DNA from: Acidobacteriaceae bacterium
Lineage (GTDB): Bacteria; Acidobacteriota; Terriglobia; Terriglobales; Acidobacteriaceae
Length of the DNA stretch: 64,000 nt
Direction of reading: 5' to 3'
NCBI GenBank assembly: GCA_003151335.1
Contig: PLXE01000117.1
Coordinates: 116,325 to 180,324 of the forward strand
Within the stretch, counting starts at the first letter, position 1, and the number at the start of each line of letters is the position of its first letter. A program made the position numbers and the translations under genes. Below the pieces are notes generated by a model that did no database searches, had not been told where the DNA came from, and saw only the letters and a program-made list of their open reading frames with translations. This document shows, in pieces, positions 43,509-53,063 of the stretch.

Positions 43509-46409
43509 ATGCATCGACTAGCATTCTTCATAGCATGTGCGGTAATCAGTTCAGTTGCATTTGCACAGCAGAACCCCGACCTCAAGGTCGGGGCAAACAT
43601 GTACAACCTTGGTTTCGGCAGCGCTTCGCAAACCTGTTTTGACGGCTCTCACGACACGAAAAATGGCTGCGTCAGCAAGTGGATCGCCAGCAATATCTAT
43701 CTTTCAAATTCTGCCAACTCACCCGTTTGCGTAGCCACCTCTTCAACTGTCTGCATCGGAGGAGAAGCCCCCGTCTCCGTGCCCTCCTTACAGGACATGT
43801 ATTGGATTCGGGACGCGGTGGGTGTAACTCAGTACGAAAAGGCGATTCTCCACTTCACGCGGGACACCGGATTTATGAACGCTACTGGATTGCTCGGCAT
43901 GGATCAGTTTGACTGGTTTGAGCAGACCTACGGGTTGACCCAGGGGCTGTCCTACTACGTTCCGAGAGAGGCCGCCAATGGCGTTCTCCTCTATCACGGC
44001 TCGACGCTGGTCTCGGACCTGACGCAATGGGCCTATGGCGGAGCGGTTAGGACCGTGACTTACGGCGGGGGAGTGTTCACCGTCACCGGAATAGGCGCGG
44101 AAAACTTCAACAACATCACAGCGGGCAAGACGATTACTCTGACCGGATTCACTTCAGCCACGTTCTTAAACGGGAAGAGGGCAACCGTGACGGCGAACGG
44201 CGGCACTACAAGCGCGCCCACCATTACCTTCTCGCTGACATGCTCCTCGAATTGCACTGGGACAAACGAAACGGGATATTTGGCGAACGCTCAAACTATT
44301 CCTTCTGGCGATACCCTGTACATCGGCTTTATGGAGCCGTTTGACCAGATCAACGTGCGCCTGGCTACGCCGCGAGCTGCGGGATCGGTTACCTACCAGT
44401 ACAGCAAGGGATCTGGCGCGTGGGGCGATTTAACCACTGCGTCGAACTGGGATGACCGAACGGCTGGCCTGACTTCCGGGCTAGCATCTACGCCGATCAG
44501 CTTTTACCCACCGACTGATTGGGCGCAAGACGTGGTGAACGGTTCACGCTCTAAGTTCTGGGTGCGAATCGCCGTCTCCGGTGCAACTACTGCTCCAGTC
44601 ATCTTCAACCTGCGCGGCGATAACCTGCACTCAATGCTAAACAGCACCGGACAATGTGGGGGGGTCACGAATTGCCTATTGCGCGGCTGGAGTGCGTCGG
44701 CCTATGCGTCCTCCACGGCGTGCGCTGGCTCTCCTTGCGTGGTCGCTGGTGGTTATGAATACAACCCCAACCCGCCAACAACGTCATCGGCGCGGTTTGT
44801 TTACCAAGGGCGGACTGGTGGTTACGGTGGGTACAACAACGAGGTGTGGCTGAACCCCTCGACCGTGGATACCGGCACCGGCGAACCGCTTGCTGGCGAG
44901 GTAATCCCTTATCTATGGGCGTCGGCATTAAATGCCTTTGGCGTCAATATCAGTACAATCAATGGATCCATCCTAGACAACGGCGCCTCGCACAGCTATA
45001 TGTATCCGGCATGGAACCCCAACAACACTGACCTTCTGTGTGCTCCGAGTTGTCACGAAGCCAGTGGAAACTCAGACTTTGACAATTATTGGGCCACTGC
45101 CTTTGCGGTCAGCACCGCCATCTTCCACGCCAATTATGGCAGTGCGTTCCTGGCAACAGCCAATGTCACCGCTAACTGGCCGACGACTTTGGGGACCATC
45201 GGGCCATCCCTTGGCCTCACATGGCTGGAGAATCCCCTGCTAGTGACCGCGGGCGGCAATTTTAACGGGTCGACCGTTACCGCCCAAAATACGTTCGACT
45301 TGGGGCTGCATGGCATTCCGGTTTCTGTCGCGGAGGTTGATTCCAACAAGGCCGGTTTCTGCGACACGATGTACTCGCCGTGCATTCCGTTTGTGTGGAA
45401 CCGCGGGGCGCGCGGCTCCATGATTGCTCTGGGAAATCACTATCTGTTCGGCAATCCGCACACCGTCCTGACCTACTCGGTCACGGGCATGAGCATCTAT
45501 AACTTTGCCGATCAGTATTACTACTTTGTGGATGCGACGACGCTAACTGCGCCCATCTCGCGGGGCGTTTTTCCCGCACCCTACGCGCTCCACGTCGCCA
45601 GCACGGCTCCCCTGGTGGCGATGCCAAGTGCAAGTTGTTTACTGCCTGGTTGCGGGGGCACCGATAACCCCTTTGCGGGAAGCATCTTTGTTCGCATCTG
45701 CCCGACGACAAGCACCTGTCAAGAAGGCGATGTTTTTCAAGTAACAAACCAGGGCATCAAGGGTCTCCCCTCTATAAGTGTCCTCGCGAATTCGGGAACG
45801 AACGTGGCTATCGCGAACTCTTATGTCGGTACCGAGAAGGTCCAGGTTGCACAGTACGGCCATCAGGCGTACACGCTTCCTCAGAACATGCCGCCCTGGC
45901 AAAATGTGATGCTGTATGGCACCGCGGCCCCGGCGTTCCGGGTCGACATTGGCGTGCCGGACACGACGAACGGCTGGCAACCACCGGGCTGGAATTGCGG
46001 CTACTCGACGTGCAATAGGGGCGACCGGGATATGTACTACGGTGCTGGCTGCACGACGCTTCACTGTTCGGCTCAACAATGGTCAGCCCTGCCCTGTTTC
46101 AACGGGCAGTACAATAGCCCGCTGGCTGGCGGTAGATCGCGGGACTGTTCGCCACTAGCGCGGCGGGACTATACGAATGCCATTGTGCTGATGCGCACAG
46201 CGCGCACCGGCGGCACGCTGCCCACGGCGCCGGAGGAGTGGACGACTTACAGCAAACTGATCGACCTGTCCAGCTTCGAGGCGAGATGCGCACCCTTCTG
46301 CGTGTATTACGGACTGCGTTCCGACGGAACGACCGATCCCGGAGCCAGCAGCCTGACCTTGCGCGGTGCCGAGGCTGCGATCCTGATGAAAGCGCCGGTC
46401 ACGCATTGA
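43509..46409 (+). CDS. Very large secreted protein of unknown function
   Basis: 966 residues. The start at 43509 gives a clear signal peptide (MHRLAFFIACAVISSVAFAQQ). The body is beta-rich and dotted with Cys pairs (SLTCSSNCTG, CAPSCHEAS, CNRGDRDMYYGAGCTTLHC). One region reads like a jelly-roll or lectin-like domain (TYQYSKGSGAWGDLTTASNW) and another like an alpha/beta enzyme core (IPVSVAEVDSN, NRGARGSMIALGNHYLFGNPHTV). Divergent from the 961-residue secreted protein, with which it shares size, Cys content and location. I recognise no catalytic family; an EPS-binding or degrading role is only inference from context. Confidence 0.7.
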   Translation: MHRLAFFIACAVISSVAFAQQNPDLKVGANMYNLGFGSASQTCFDGSHDTKNGCVSKWIASNIYLSNSANSPVCVATSSTVCIGGEAPVSVPSLQDMYWIRDAVGVTQYEKAILHFTRDTGFMNATGLLGMDQFDWFEQTYGLTQGLSYYVPREAANGVLLYHGSTLVSDLTQWAYGGAVRTVTYGGGVFTVTGIGAENFNNITAGKTITLTGFTSATFLNGKRATVTANGGTTSAPTITFSLTCSSNCTGTNETGYLANAQTIPSGDTLYIGFMEPFDQINVRLATPRAAGSVTYQYSKGSGAWGDLTTASNWDDRTAGLTSGLASTPISFYPPTDWAQDVVNGSRSKFWVRIAVSGATTAPVIFNLRGDNLHSMLNSTGQCGGVTNCLLRGWSASAYASSTACAGSPCVVAGGYEYNPNPPTTSSARFVYQGRTGGYGGYNNEVWLNPSTVDTGTGEPLAGEVIPYLWASALNAFGVNISTINGSILDNGASHSYMYPAWNPNNTDLLCAPSCHEASGNSDFDNYWATAFAVSTAIFHANYGSAFLATANVTANWPTTLGTIGPSLGLTWLENPLLVTAGGNFNGSTVTAQNTFDLGLHGIPVSVAEVDSNKAGFCDTMYSPCIPFVWNRGARGSMIALGNHYLFGNPHTVLTYSVTGMSIYNFADQYYYFVDATTLTAPISRGVFPAPYALHVASTAPLVAMPSASCLLPGCGGTDNPFAGSIFVRICPTTSTCQEGDVFQVTNQGIKGLPSISVLANSGTNVAIANSYVGTEKVQVAQYGHQAYTLPQNMPPWQNVMLYGTAAPAFRVDIGVPDTTNGWQPPGWNCGYSTCNRGDRDMYYGAGCTTLHCSAQQWSALPCFNGQYNSPLAGGRSRDCSPLARRDYTNAIVLMRTARTGGTLPTAPEEWTTYSKLIDLSSFEARCAPFCVYYGLRSDGTTDPGASSLTLRGAEAAILMKAPVTH

Positions 46410-46895
46410 CCCGGTTATCTTGGCGGAGACTGCACGTCACCAGCCTCCGTCCGCTGCAACAATGACGAATTTTGGCTTGGGGCTGCACACACTGACGCCC
46501 AGGCCAGTGATGGCCAGAATTCCCAGCTTTGTCGATGATCGCATGCATCACCTCAAGTATGTTCAACTGTGCCGGTGACACCCACCAGTGATCGACGCTC
46601 TGTCATCGTGGACCGTCAGCCGCAACCCCAAGTATCGATCGGGAATCACGCATCATGTCGACCAATCACGGCCACCCGAGTACTGGTTGCGCCGGCATGC
46701 GAATTGGTGAGGTTGGCTCTTCCGTATTCAGCAGCTTTCGATGTAAATTGTAGGGAGAGAGTATTTGTTTCGCGCCGTGCCAACTTAATAATTGCTGCAC
46801 CGTAATGGTTGCTCAACGTCTTCGCACGGGCAAGGTCAGGGGAGTGAAATATTTCGCGAAATAGTCCGTCTTCGAACGTCCACCGCCGGTTTCGC
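46410..46895. other. 486-bp intergenic region
   Basis: No recognised gene; one frame (46569-46805) starts with GTG but lacks an RBS and known motifs. AT-rich sequence near 46740-46800 may hold the promoter for the oxidoreductase gene. Confidence 0.4.
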
Positions 46896-47987
46896 GTGGC
46901 GCTGATGGGGGCCGGCGAGATCTCCAGTACCCATATTACGGCGCTGAAGGCGCTCGCTGACTGCGTAGATGTCGTTGCGGTTTGCGATCTCGACTTGGCG
47001 AAGGCGCGTGCATTCCAGCAACAGAATGGAATCCCGGCCGTATTCGCGAGCCTGGGGGCGATGCTCGAAGAGACCCGACCCAATGTTGTGCATGTTCTTC
47101 TGCCTCCACCCGTTCACGCCAGTGCTTCCGAGACATGCTTGTCTGCGGGCAGCCACGTATTTGTGGAGAAACCTTTCTGCCTCTCGCTTGAGGAATGCCA
47201 TCATGTGCGGGCACTGGCTAAACGCGAGGGCCTGCAGATTGGGGTTAATCATAATCTGACGTTCATGCCCAGCTTCCTTGCTCTACTGGATGCGATCCGC
47301 TTTTGTCGTCTGGGCACGCTGGAGCAGGTTCAGGTCATCTTTACTATCCCCATGCCGTCTCTGGGATCCGGGCCCCATACCCAGTGGATGTTCAGCGCAA
47401 CGGAGCGCCTGCTCTTCGAACTCGGTCCGCATCCCCTTTCCATCCCGTGCCGCTTGCTCGGGCGAGTCACCCGGGCCAGCACGGCTGTTTCCGGGGAAAT
47501 GAAACTCAGCAACGGAACTCGCTTCTTCAGTAACTGGCAAACGTCGCTGGTGTGTGAGCGTGGTAACGCGCAGTGTACTCTTGCAGTCGGGAGCGGCTAC
47601 TTTGCGGCCGCCGTTCATGTAATCGGACAAGACGCCGAGGCGCTCGTAGATCTCCGCCGCAACACCTTCCAGCTAATCGAGAAGACACGCTATCTGCGCG
47701 CAGACGATATGGTGAATGGATGGACGAACGCCTACGGCCTGGTGCGACGCAGTCTGTCGAATTTCAAAGCTTATGCCATGGGGGCGGCCGGGTTATGCCC
47801 CCCCTACCTGCAGCAAAATCTGTCGGTGAACGCCAGCATTGCTGCATTTTATCGCGCGCTCGCCGCTGGACGTACCCCGAGAATCGATGGCGCTGAGGGT
47901 ACGGCGGTCGTCGAGGCCTGCGAGATGGTCGCTGATAGCGCCTTTGCGTTCTTGACTAACCAGGAGGGCCGAGTCGTTGCCGGGTGA
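46896..47987 (+). CDS. Gfo/Idh/MocA-family oxidoreductase
   Basis: 363 residues counted from the GTG at 46896. The real start could be slightly upstream, since HRRFR precedes the GTG in frame and no RBS is near it; a stop at 46845 bounds the frame. The Rossmann motif is MGAGEISSTHITAL, followed by VAVCDLDLAKARAF, then the family signature GSHVFVEKPFCLSLEEC (EKP) and NHNLTFMP. Such enzymes oxidise, reduce or dehydrate sugars, often nucleotide-linked. The next gene, an epimerase, overlaps it by 11 bp, so the two act together, probably on an EPS sugar. Confidence 0.82.
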   Translation: MALMGAGEISSTHITALKALADCVDVVAVCDLDLAKARAFQQQNGIPAVFASLGAMLEETRPNVVHVLLPPPVHASASETCLSAGSHVFVEKPFCLSLEECHHVRALAKREGLQIGVNHNLTFMPSFLALLDAIRFCRLGTLEQVQVIFTIPMPSLGSGPHTQWMFSATERLLFELGPHPLSIPCRLLGRVTRASTAVSGEMKLSNGTRFFSNWQTSLVCERGNAQCTLAVGSGYFAAAVHVIGQDAEALVDLRRNTFQLIEKTRYLRADDMVNGWTNAYGLVRRSLSNFKAYAMGAAGLCPPYLQQNLSVNASIAAFYRALAAGRTPRIDGAEGTAVVEACEMVADSAFAFLTNQEGRVVAG

Positions 47988-49005
47988 GCGGATTGTGGTC
48001 ATCGGAGGCGCGGGTTTCATCGGCAAGCGGCTCACCAGCATGCTCGCCGAAGGCGGCTGCCATGTCGTCGTTGTGAGCCGTTCTGCCGGAGCACGGCGCA
48101 GCACCAGCCCACGCGTGGAATATTGTTTCGGGAGTGTCTCCGACAAGGAACGCATGTTGCAGATCGTTGCCGGGGCCTCGGTGGTTTACGACCTTTCGCT
48201 GGGTGGCGGACCGCAATGGGAGGATTATGAGCGTGAGGTGATTGGAGGCGCCACCAACGTAGCGCGTGCGTGCCTCGAGCACGGGGTGCGACGCTTGATC
48301 TACACCAGCACCACCGCGGCGCTTTACCTTGGCGCGAGAGGTTCTGTTACCGAAGAACGCCTGGGCAACGAAGCGGGTCGCTCGGATCGGGGAATGTATT
48401 CGCGCGGCAAGAGCCTGTCGGAGAATGTACTGATGGAACTCCACCGCAACGAGAAGCTGCCCGTTGTCATCTTCCGCCCCGCCGTCGTGCTGGGTAGCGG
48501 TGGCATGATGGTCCATGCCGCACTCGGCGATCGCGTCAACGACATCTGCATACTCGGTTGGGGGCGAGGCAGAACGCCCTTGCCTTGTGTTCTCGTCGAT
48601 GACGTTGCCCGGGCGCTGCTGCTGGCGAAAGACACACCCGGTATCGATGGCTTGACCTTCAACCTCGCGGGAGACGTGCGTCCCACCGCCGCCGAATACG
48701 TGGCCGCGATGCGCGAGCGCACCCTCCGCAACTTCCGCTTCTACCCGCGCAGCATTTTGAGAATCTACGGTGGCGAACTCAGCCGCTATCTTATTAAGGA
48801 GATCGCCCGTAAACCTGGCAACAGTAAGGTCGGTTACCGTGACTTTAAGAGTGGCGCGTTGGTTACGCAGCTCGATTGTTCCCTTGCCAAGCAGAAGCTG
48901 GGCTGGCAACCAGTATCGAACCGGGAGGAATTCTTTCGCCAGGCGCTGGATGTTTTCGTGAAGCCCATTCCTCCAGGAGACGTCCGTCTCGAAGCACCCG
49001 ACTAG
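47977..49005 (+). CDS. NAD-dependent epimerase/dehydratase (SDR)
   Basis: 342 residues with a TTG start overlapping the previous gene by 11 bp. Extended-SDR features: VVIGGAGFIGKRLTSML (GxxGxxG), IYTSTTAALYLG, and YSRGKSLSEN (the YxxxK, with Ser/Thr before it). It acts on a nucleotide sugar, possibly in sequence with the oxidoreductase. It could also serve as the missing reductase for the gmd product, but the specific substrate is not visible. Confidence 0.8.
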   Translation: MPGERIVVIGGAGFIGKRLTSMLAEGGCHVVVVSRSAGARRSTSPRVEYCFGSVSDKERMLQIVAGASVVYDLSLGGGPQWEDYEREVIGGATNVARACLEHGVRRLIYTSTTAALYLGARGSVTEERLGNEAGRSDRGMYSRGKSLSENVLMELHRNEKLPVVIFRPAVVLGSGGMMVHAALGDRVNDICILGWGRGRTPLPCVLVDDVARALLLAKDTPGIDGLTFNLAGDVRPTAAEYVAAMRERTLRNFRFYPRSILRIYGGELSRYLIKEIARKPGNSKVGYRDFKSGALVTQLDCSLAKQKLGWQPVSNREEFFRQALDVFVKPIPPGDVRLEAPD

Positions 49006-49097
49006 TACTGCCAGGCTGTAGTAGCTGACCCGGCGATAAGCAAGTGTATATTTAGCTCTAGCAACCTTATACAACGGTTTCTCTGCACGAGTTTGGA

Positions 49098-51161
49098 ATG
49101 ACGGCTCAACTCACATCAATCGGCCTGGCTCTGCTCATTTTCCCGTTGATCATCTGGGTGCCGGGCATGGTGCTGGCCTATAGTACGAATCTCCTTGAGT
49201 TTCGAGCTCGTCCTGTTCCCACGCAAATCGCTGTTGGGCTGCTGATCTCAATGTCCTGTCTTCCCATTGTGAGTTATCTCATGGCACGCGTCGGCGGGTT
49301 TCGTAGCGTGTGGGTGTTTTATGGAATCGTGTGGTCAGTGGCTGCCATATTGTTGCTGCGTCATGGGAAGCAGTTGTCACGGGCAGTGCGAGACTTGTTC
49401 GCCAACCGCCGTGGCACGGTGGTGTTGATCGCCATTTGCATGATCGCGGGCGCCCTTTTTGAAATGGACTGGATCTCGTCGAACGGCGTCCGTCCCAATC
49501 TCTGTAACATGGACGCCACCGCTCACGTTGCGACCACGGATGCATTGACCCGCACCGGCGTCCCCCCTGTCAATCCGTTTGTCTATCCCGGCTATCCTGT
49601 CCACCTGCTGTACTACTACGCTTGGTACATTATGTGCAGCCTGGTGGACCAGCTGGGAGGGACGGCGGTCACGGCGCGCTCTGCGGTTCAAGCCGGAAAG
49701 ATCTACATTGGCTTGGGCATAGTTGCGCTGATCGTTGCCTACATCGAAATCGCCGGATCCCGCCTGCTGCCCGGCGTCAAGCGCATTCGAACCGGAGTAG
49801 CTATCGCCCTCCTGACTATCACCGGCCTCGATCTCATTCCGTGGGTGTTCCTCCGCATTGTTCATCGACTGACAGGAAAAGGGCCGGGGTTGATGCTAAG
49901 CCTGGAGTGGTGGAATGAGCAGGTGACCGCATGGTTGGGCGCGATCCTGATGTCGCCCCATCATCCTGCCGGCCTGATCATGTGTCTCACTGGACTGTTG
50001 CTGCTGCTGGGTATCTGGATCCAGCCTTCGCGGAAGTGGGTGCTGATGGGGCTGGCTTCGCTGGCATTCGCGTCGGCGGCGGCGACCTCTGTGTATGTGA
50101 CCCTGGCCTTCGCCGCAGGCTTATTTCTGTGGCTCGGTTTTGCCGCGATGCATGGCTGGTGGGAGGACGTGTTTCGCATTTGCCTCGTTGGTGTCGTTGC
50201 CGGCGTTCTATATATACCGATGGCAATGGAGTTGGCGGCGGCCTCCAGAACTGCCGGCTTCCCGATCGCGTTCACCATCCGGGCTTTTGAGCCTGTGGAC
50301 TACTGGTTGCCGTCCATCATCCATTCTCTAAAGGGCTCGCATCTCATCTACCTTCTTCGGCTCGTGTTCCTTCCCTTGAACTACTTCCTCGAGCTCGGCT
50401 TCTTTGCTGTCGCCGCCGTTCTTTACTGGCGCTGGCGCCGATCACGGGGTGGGCCGTTAGCGAAAGAAGAGTCTTTGCTCGCCTGCGTCGGCTTGGGCAG
50501 CGTTCTGGTTTGCACCTTTCTGCATTCGACGATTAAGTGGAACGACTTGGGCTGGCGGGGCTTTCTGGTAGCTCAATTTGTGCTGCTACTGTGGGCGGTG
50601 CCGGTGGCGCAGACGTATCTGGAGAGGAAAGAACCGAACGCGTCAGCTCCTACCTCAATTCTGCGCTGGCCTTTACTGGTGGGATTCTGCTTGCTGATCG
50701 GTCTCGCGGGTACGGTAGTTGAGATTTACAATATGCGTTCCAATTTCTGGGGTCCAGTGGGACCCCAGACGATCGCAACTCGCGACGCCTATGTTTGGAT
50801 AGATCAACACACGCCACGGGACACGGTGGTCCTATTTAATCCTGATGAGGATATCGAGTACTTCAACGCACTTTACGGCCATAGACAAGCTGCCGTGGAC
50901 GGTCGAATTTATGCATTTAACTTCGGCGGAGTCGCCGAAAACAAGACCGGGGTGCTGGACGACGCGCTCGAACTATTTGCGAAAGATGAAAGCGTCGATG
51001 ATGTGCGCAAGATAAGCGACCGCTACCATGTGGGCGCTATCGTCGTACTATCCAGCGACCCGGTATGGCAAGACTCCGCGTCGTGGGTTTGGAAACTGCA
51101 CCCCGCGTTTACAACCGATTCGTCCAGAGTATTCGTAACCGCGCAAGCTGCTGGACAGTAG
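49098..51161 (+). CDS. Large polytopic membrane protein, GT-C-like
   Basis: 687 residues, ~13 membrane helices in the first ~560 residues, then a ~120-residue soluble C-terminal domain (RDAYVWIDQHTPRDTVVLFNPDEDIEY...). Periplasmic loop 1 contains NMDATAHVATTDALTRTGVPPVNPFVYPG, with an acidic residue in the spot used by GT-C transferases; YAWYIMCSLVDQLGG and the C-terminal domain also fit. It probably transfers a sugar from a lipid-linked donor, but it could be a non-catalytic membrane protein. Confidence 0.65.
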   Translation: MTAQLTSIGLALLIFPLIIWVPGMVLAYSTNLLEFRARPVPTQIAVGLLISMSCLPIVSYLMARVGGFRSVWVFYGIVWSVAAILLLRHGKQLSRAVRDLFANRRGTVVLIAICMIAGALFEMDWISSNGVRPNLCNMDATAHVATTDALTRTGVPPVNPFVYPGYPVHLLYYYAWYIMCSLVDQLGGTAVTARSAVQAGKIYIGLGIVALIVAYIEIAGSRLLPGVKRIRTGVAIALLTITGLDLIPWVFLRIVHRLTGKGPGLMLSLEWWNEQVTAWLGAILMSPHHPAGLIMCLTGLLLLLGIWIQPSRKWVLMGLASLAFASAAATSVYVTLAFAAGLFLWLGFAAMHGWWEDVFRICLVGVVAGVLYIPMAMELAAASRTAGFPIAFTIRAFEPVDYWLPSIIHSLKGSHLIYLLRLVFLPLNYFLELGFFAVAAVLYWRWRRSRGGPLAKEESLLACVGLGSVLVCTFLHSTIKWNDLGWRGFLVAQFVLLLWAVPVAQTYLERKEPNASAPTSILRWPLLVGFCLLIGLAGTVVEIYNMRSNFWGPVGPQTIATRDAYVWIDQHTPRDTVVLFNPDEDIEYFNALYGHRQAAVDGRIYAFNFGGVAENKTGVLDDALELFAKDESVDDVRKISDRYHVGAIVVLSSDPVWQDSASWVWKLHPAFTTDSSRVFVTAQAAGQ

Positions 51162-51219
51162 GTCCTCCGGTGAGCGCTAGGGCAGAAGATATCCGAAGCA
51201 TCGGGCAGGATGGCTAGGA

Positions 51220-51987
51220 ATGAAAACGATCATACTTGCGGGAGGCCTTGGGACCCGGCTGGCCGAAGAAACCGCGCTTCGTCCCAAGCCCATGATTGAG
51301 ATTGGCGGCCGCCCGATACTCTGGCATATTATGAGCACCTATGCCAAGTTTGGTCATAAGGACTTCTTGGTTGCCTGCGGCTACAAAGGTGAGATCATCA
51401 AGGAGTATTTCCGGAGCTACGCAATTTACAGCAGTGACCTCTTTGTGAATTTGCGCGACGGCACCTATACCGTTGCCAACCCCTGTGGTCCTGACTGGCA
51501 GGTTGGTCTCATTGATACCGGTCAAGAAACCATGACGGGTGGCCGGCTTCGCCGGCTCAAGGCTTTAGTTGGTCAGCAGACTTTCATGGTTACCTACGGA
51601 GACGGCGTGGCCGACATCGACATAGGGGCTCTTGTTGCCTTCCATCGCAAGCAAGGAAAGCTGGCAACCGTGACTGCGGTCTCTCCCATTGCGCGGTTTG
51701 GCAGCTTGCAATTGAACGAAGACCGAGTTGTGCAGTTTGCCGAGAAGCCCCGCTCTGGTGAAGGCTGGATCAATGGCGGGTTTTTTGTATTCGAGCCTCC
51801 GGTCCTCGATTACATTTCCAGCGACCAAACCATGCTGGAAGGGGAACCACTGGAACGACTGGCTTCGGAGGGTCAGTTGGCCGCCTACCGGCACAAGGGT
51901 TTCTGGCACCCCATGGACACTCTGCGCGACAAACACTTCCTGGAAACGCTCTGGGCCAGTGGTGAAGCACCTTGGAAGGTGTCGTGA
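51220..51987 (+). CDS. rfbF: Glucose-1-phosphate cytidylyltransferase
   Basis: 255 residues. The nucleotidyltransferase signature IILAGGLGTRLAEETALRPKPMIEIGGRPILWHIM is full length and the EETALRPKPMIEIGG wording is specific to this subfamily. VTYGDGVADID carries the metal-binding Asp, and GEGWINGGFFVFEP is typical. It makes CDP-glucose from glucose-1-phosphate and CTP, the first step of CDP-deoxysugar synthesis. First gene of a compact five-gene operon; the next start overlaps its stop by one base (TGATG). Confidence 0.93.
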   Translation: MKTIILAGGLGTRLAEETALRPKPMIEIGGRPILWHIMSTYAKFGHKDFLVACGYKGEIIKEYFRSYAIYSSDLFVNLRDGTYTVANPCGPDWQVGLIDTGQETMTGGRLRRLKALVGQQTFMVTYGDGVADIDIGALVAFHRKQGKLATVTAVSPIARFGSLQLNEDRVVQFAEKPRSGEGWINGGFFVFEPPVLDYISSDQTMLEGEPLERLASEGQLAAYRHKGFWHPMDTLRDKHFLETLWASGEAPWKVS

Positions 51988-53063
51988 TGCACAACGGTTT
52001 CGCCAGTTTCTACCGCGGGAAGAAAGTCCTTGTAACCGGACACACCGGCTTCAAGGGCGGCTGGCTAGCTTCCTGGTTGAAACTGCTCGGTGCTGAAGTT
52101 ACTGGTTTCGCAAGGCCACCGGCAACAGAGCCCAATCTATTCACTGCCGCCTCGGTCGACATCGGCATGCAGTCGGTTATTGGAGAAATCCAGGATCTCA
52201 CCCAGGTCCGCGACCTGTTCAATCGGGTCCAGCCCGAGATCGTCATTCACAACGCAGCCCAGGCGATTGTGCGCCGCTCCTATCGCGATCCAGTTGAAAC
52301 CTATGCCACGAATGTCATGGGCACCGTGCATATTCTGGCGGCTACGCAGCAGACTTTATCGGTCCGTGCGGTTGTCATAGTAACCAGCGACAAGTGCTAT
52401 GAAAATCGGGAGCGGGTAGATGGTTATCGTGAAGAAGATCCGATGGGTGGCCACGATCCCTACAGTTCCAGTAAAGGAGCGGCTGAACTGATAACGGCGG
52501 CCTACCGTCGGTCATTCTTCAGCGGACAAGGCAGCGCGGCAATCGCCTCCGTCCGGGCCGGCAATGTCATCGGAGGGGGAGATTGGTCCGAAGACCGTCT
52601 GATCCCCGACATCGCCCGCGCTATCAGTTCAGACACTCCAATCATAATCCGAAGTCCGGGATCCATTCGTCCTTGGCAGCACGTACTTGAACCCCTTCGA
52701 GGATATTTGCTTGTAGCTGAGCGCTTATGGAGGGAGGGTAGGAAGTACGCCGAAGCCTGGAACTTCGGACCCCGACAGGAAGATGCCGTGACGGTTTCCG
52801 AAGTAGCTCGCCGGGTCATCGCAAAGTGGGGTTCGGGGAAACTGGAGATTCGGCCTGACCCAACTGGACCTCACGAAGCAAAATATCTGCAGCTGAACTG
52901 TGGTAAGTCGGCGCGGCTGCTGGGATGGAGACCCGAACTAAGGCTCGAGCAGGCCCTGGATTGGACCGTGGAGTGGTATCGATCATACTATGAGCGCTCG
53001 TTGCCGGCGCGGGAAGTTACCCAGCACCAGATTCAGTCCTATATGGAAGCGTCCAAGCTATGA
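51987..53063 (+). CDS. rfbG: CDP-glucose 4,6-dehydratase
   Basis: 358 residues, translationally coupled to rfbF (TGATG), with GGAAGGTG upstream. The RfbG-specific N-terminus is VLVTGHTGFKGGWLASWL. Catalytic residues are in VIVTSDKCYEN (T133, D135, K136) and YSSSK (Y159, K163); SIRPWQHVLEPLRGYL is also characteristic. Product: CDP-4-keto-6-deoxyglucose. No rfbH (3-dehydrase) follows, so the pathway probably goes to a CDP-6-deoxyhexose by reduction, the next gene being the candidate reductase. Confidence 0.93.
   Translation: MHNGFASFYRGKKVLVTGHTGFKGGWLASWLKLLGAEVTGFARPPATEPNLFTAASVDIGMQSVIGEIQDLTQVRDLFNRVQPEIVIHNAAQAIVRRSYRDPVETYATNVMGTVHILAATQQTLSVRAVVIVTSDKCYENRERVDGYREEDPMGGHDPYSSSKGAAELITAAYRRSFFSGQGSAAIASVRAGNVIGGGDWSEDRLIPDIARAISSDTPIIIRSPGSIRPWQHVLEPLRGYLLVAERLWREGRKYAEAWNFGPRQEDAVTVSEVARRVIAKWGSGKLEIRPDPTGPHEAKYLQLNCGKSARLLGWRPELRLEQALDWTVEWYRSYYERSLPAREVTQHQIQSYMEASKL

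Noticed and set aside
47956..49074. 372-residue minus-strand frame
   Set aside because: Lies opposite the epimerase at 47977 and the end of the oxidoreductase; it is a shadow frame with no motif, while the plus-strand genes have clear SDR and MocA signatures.
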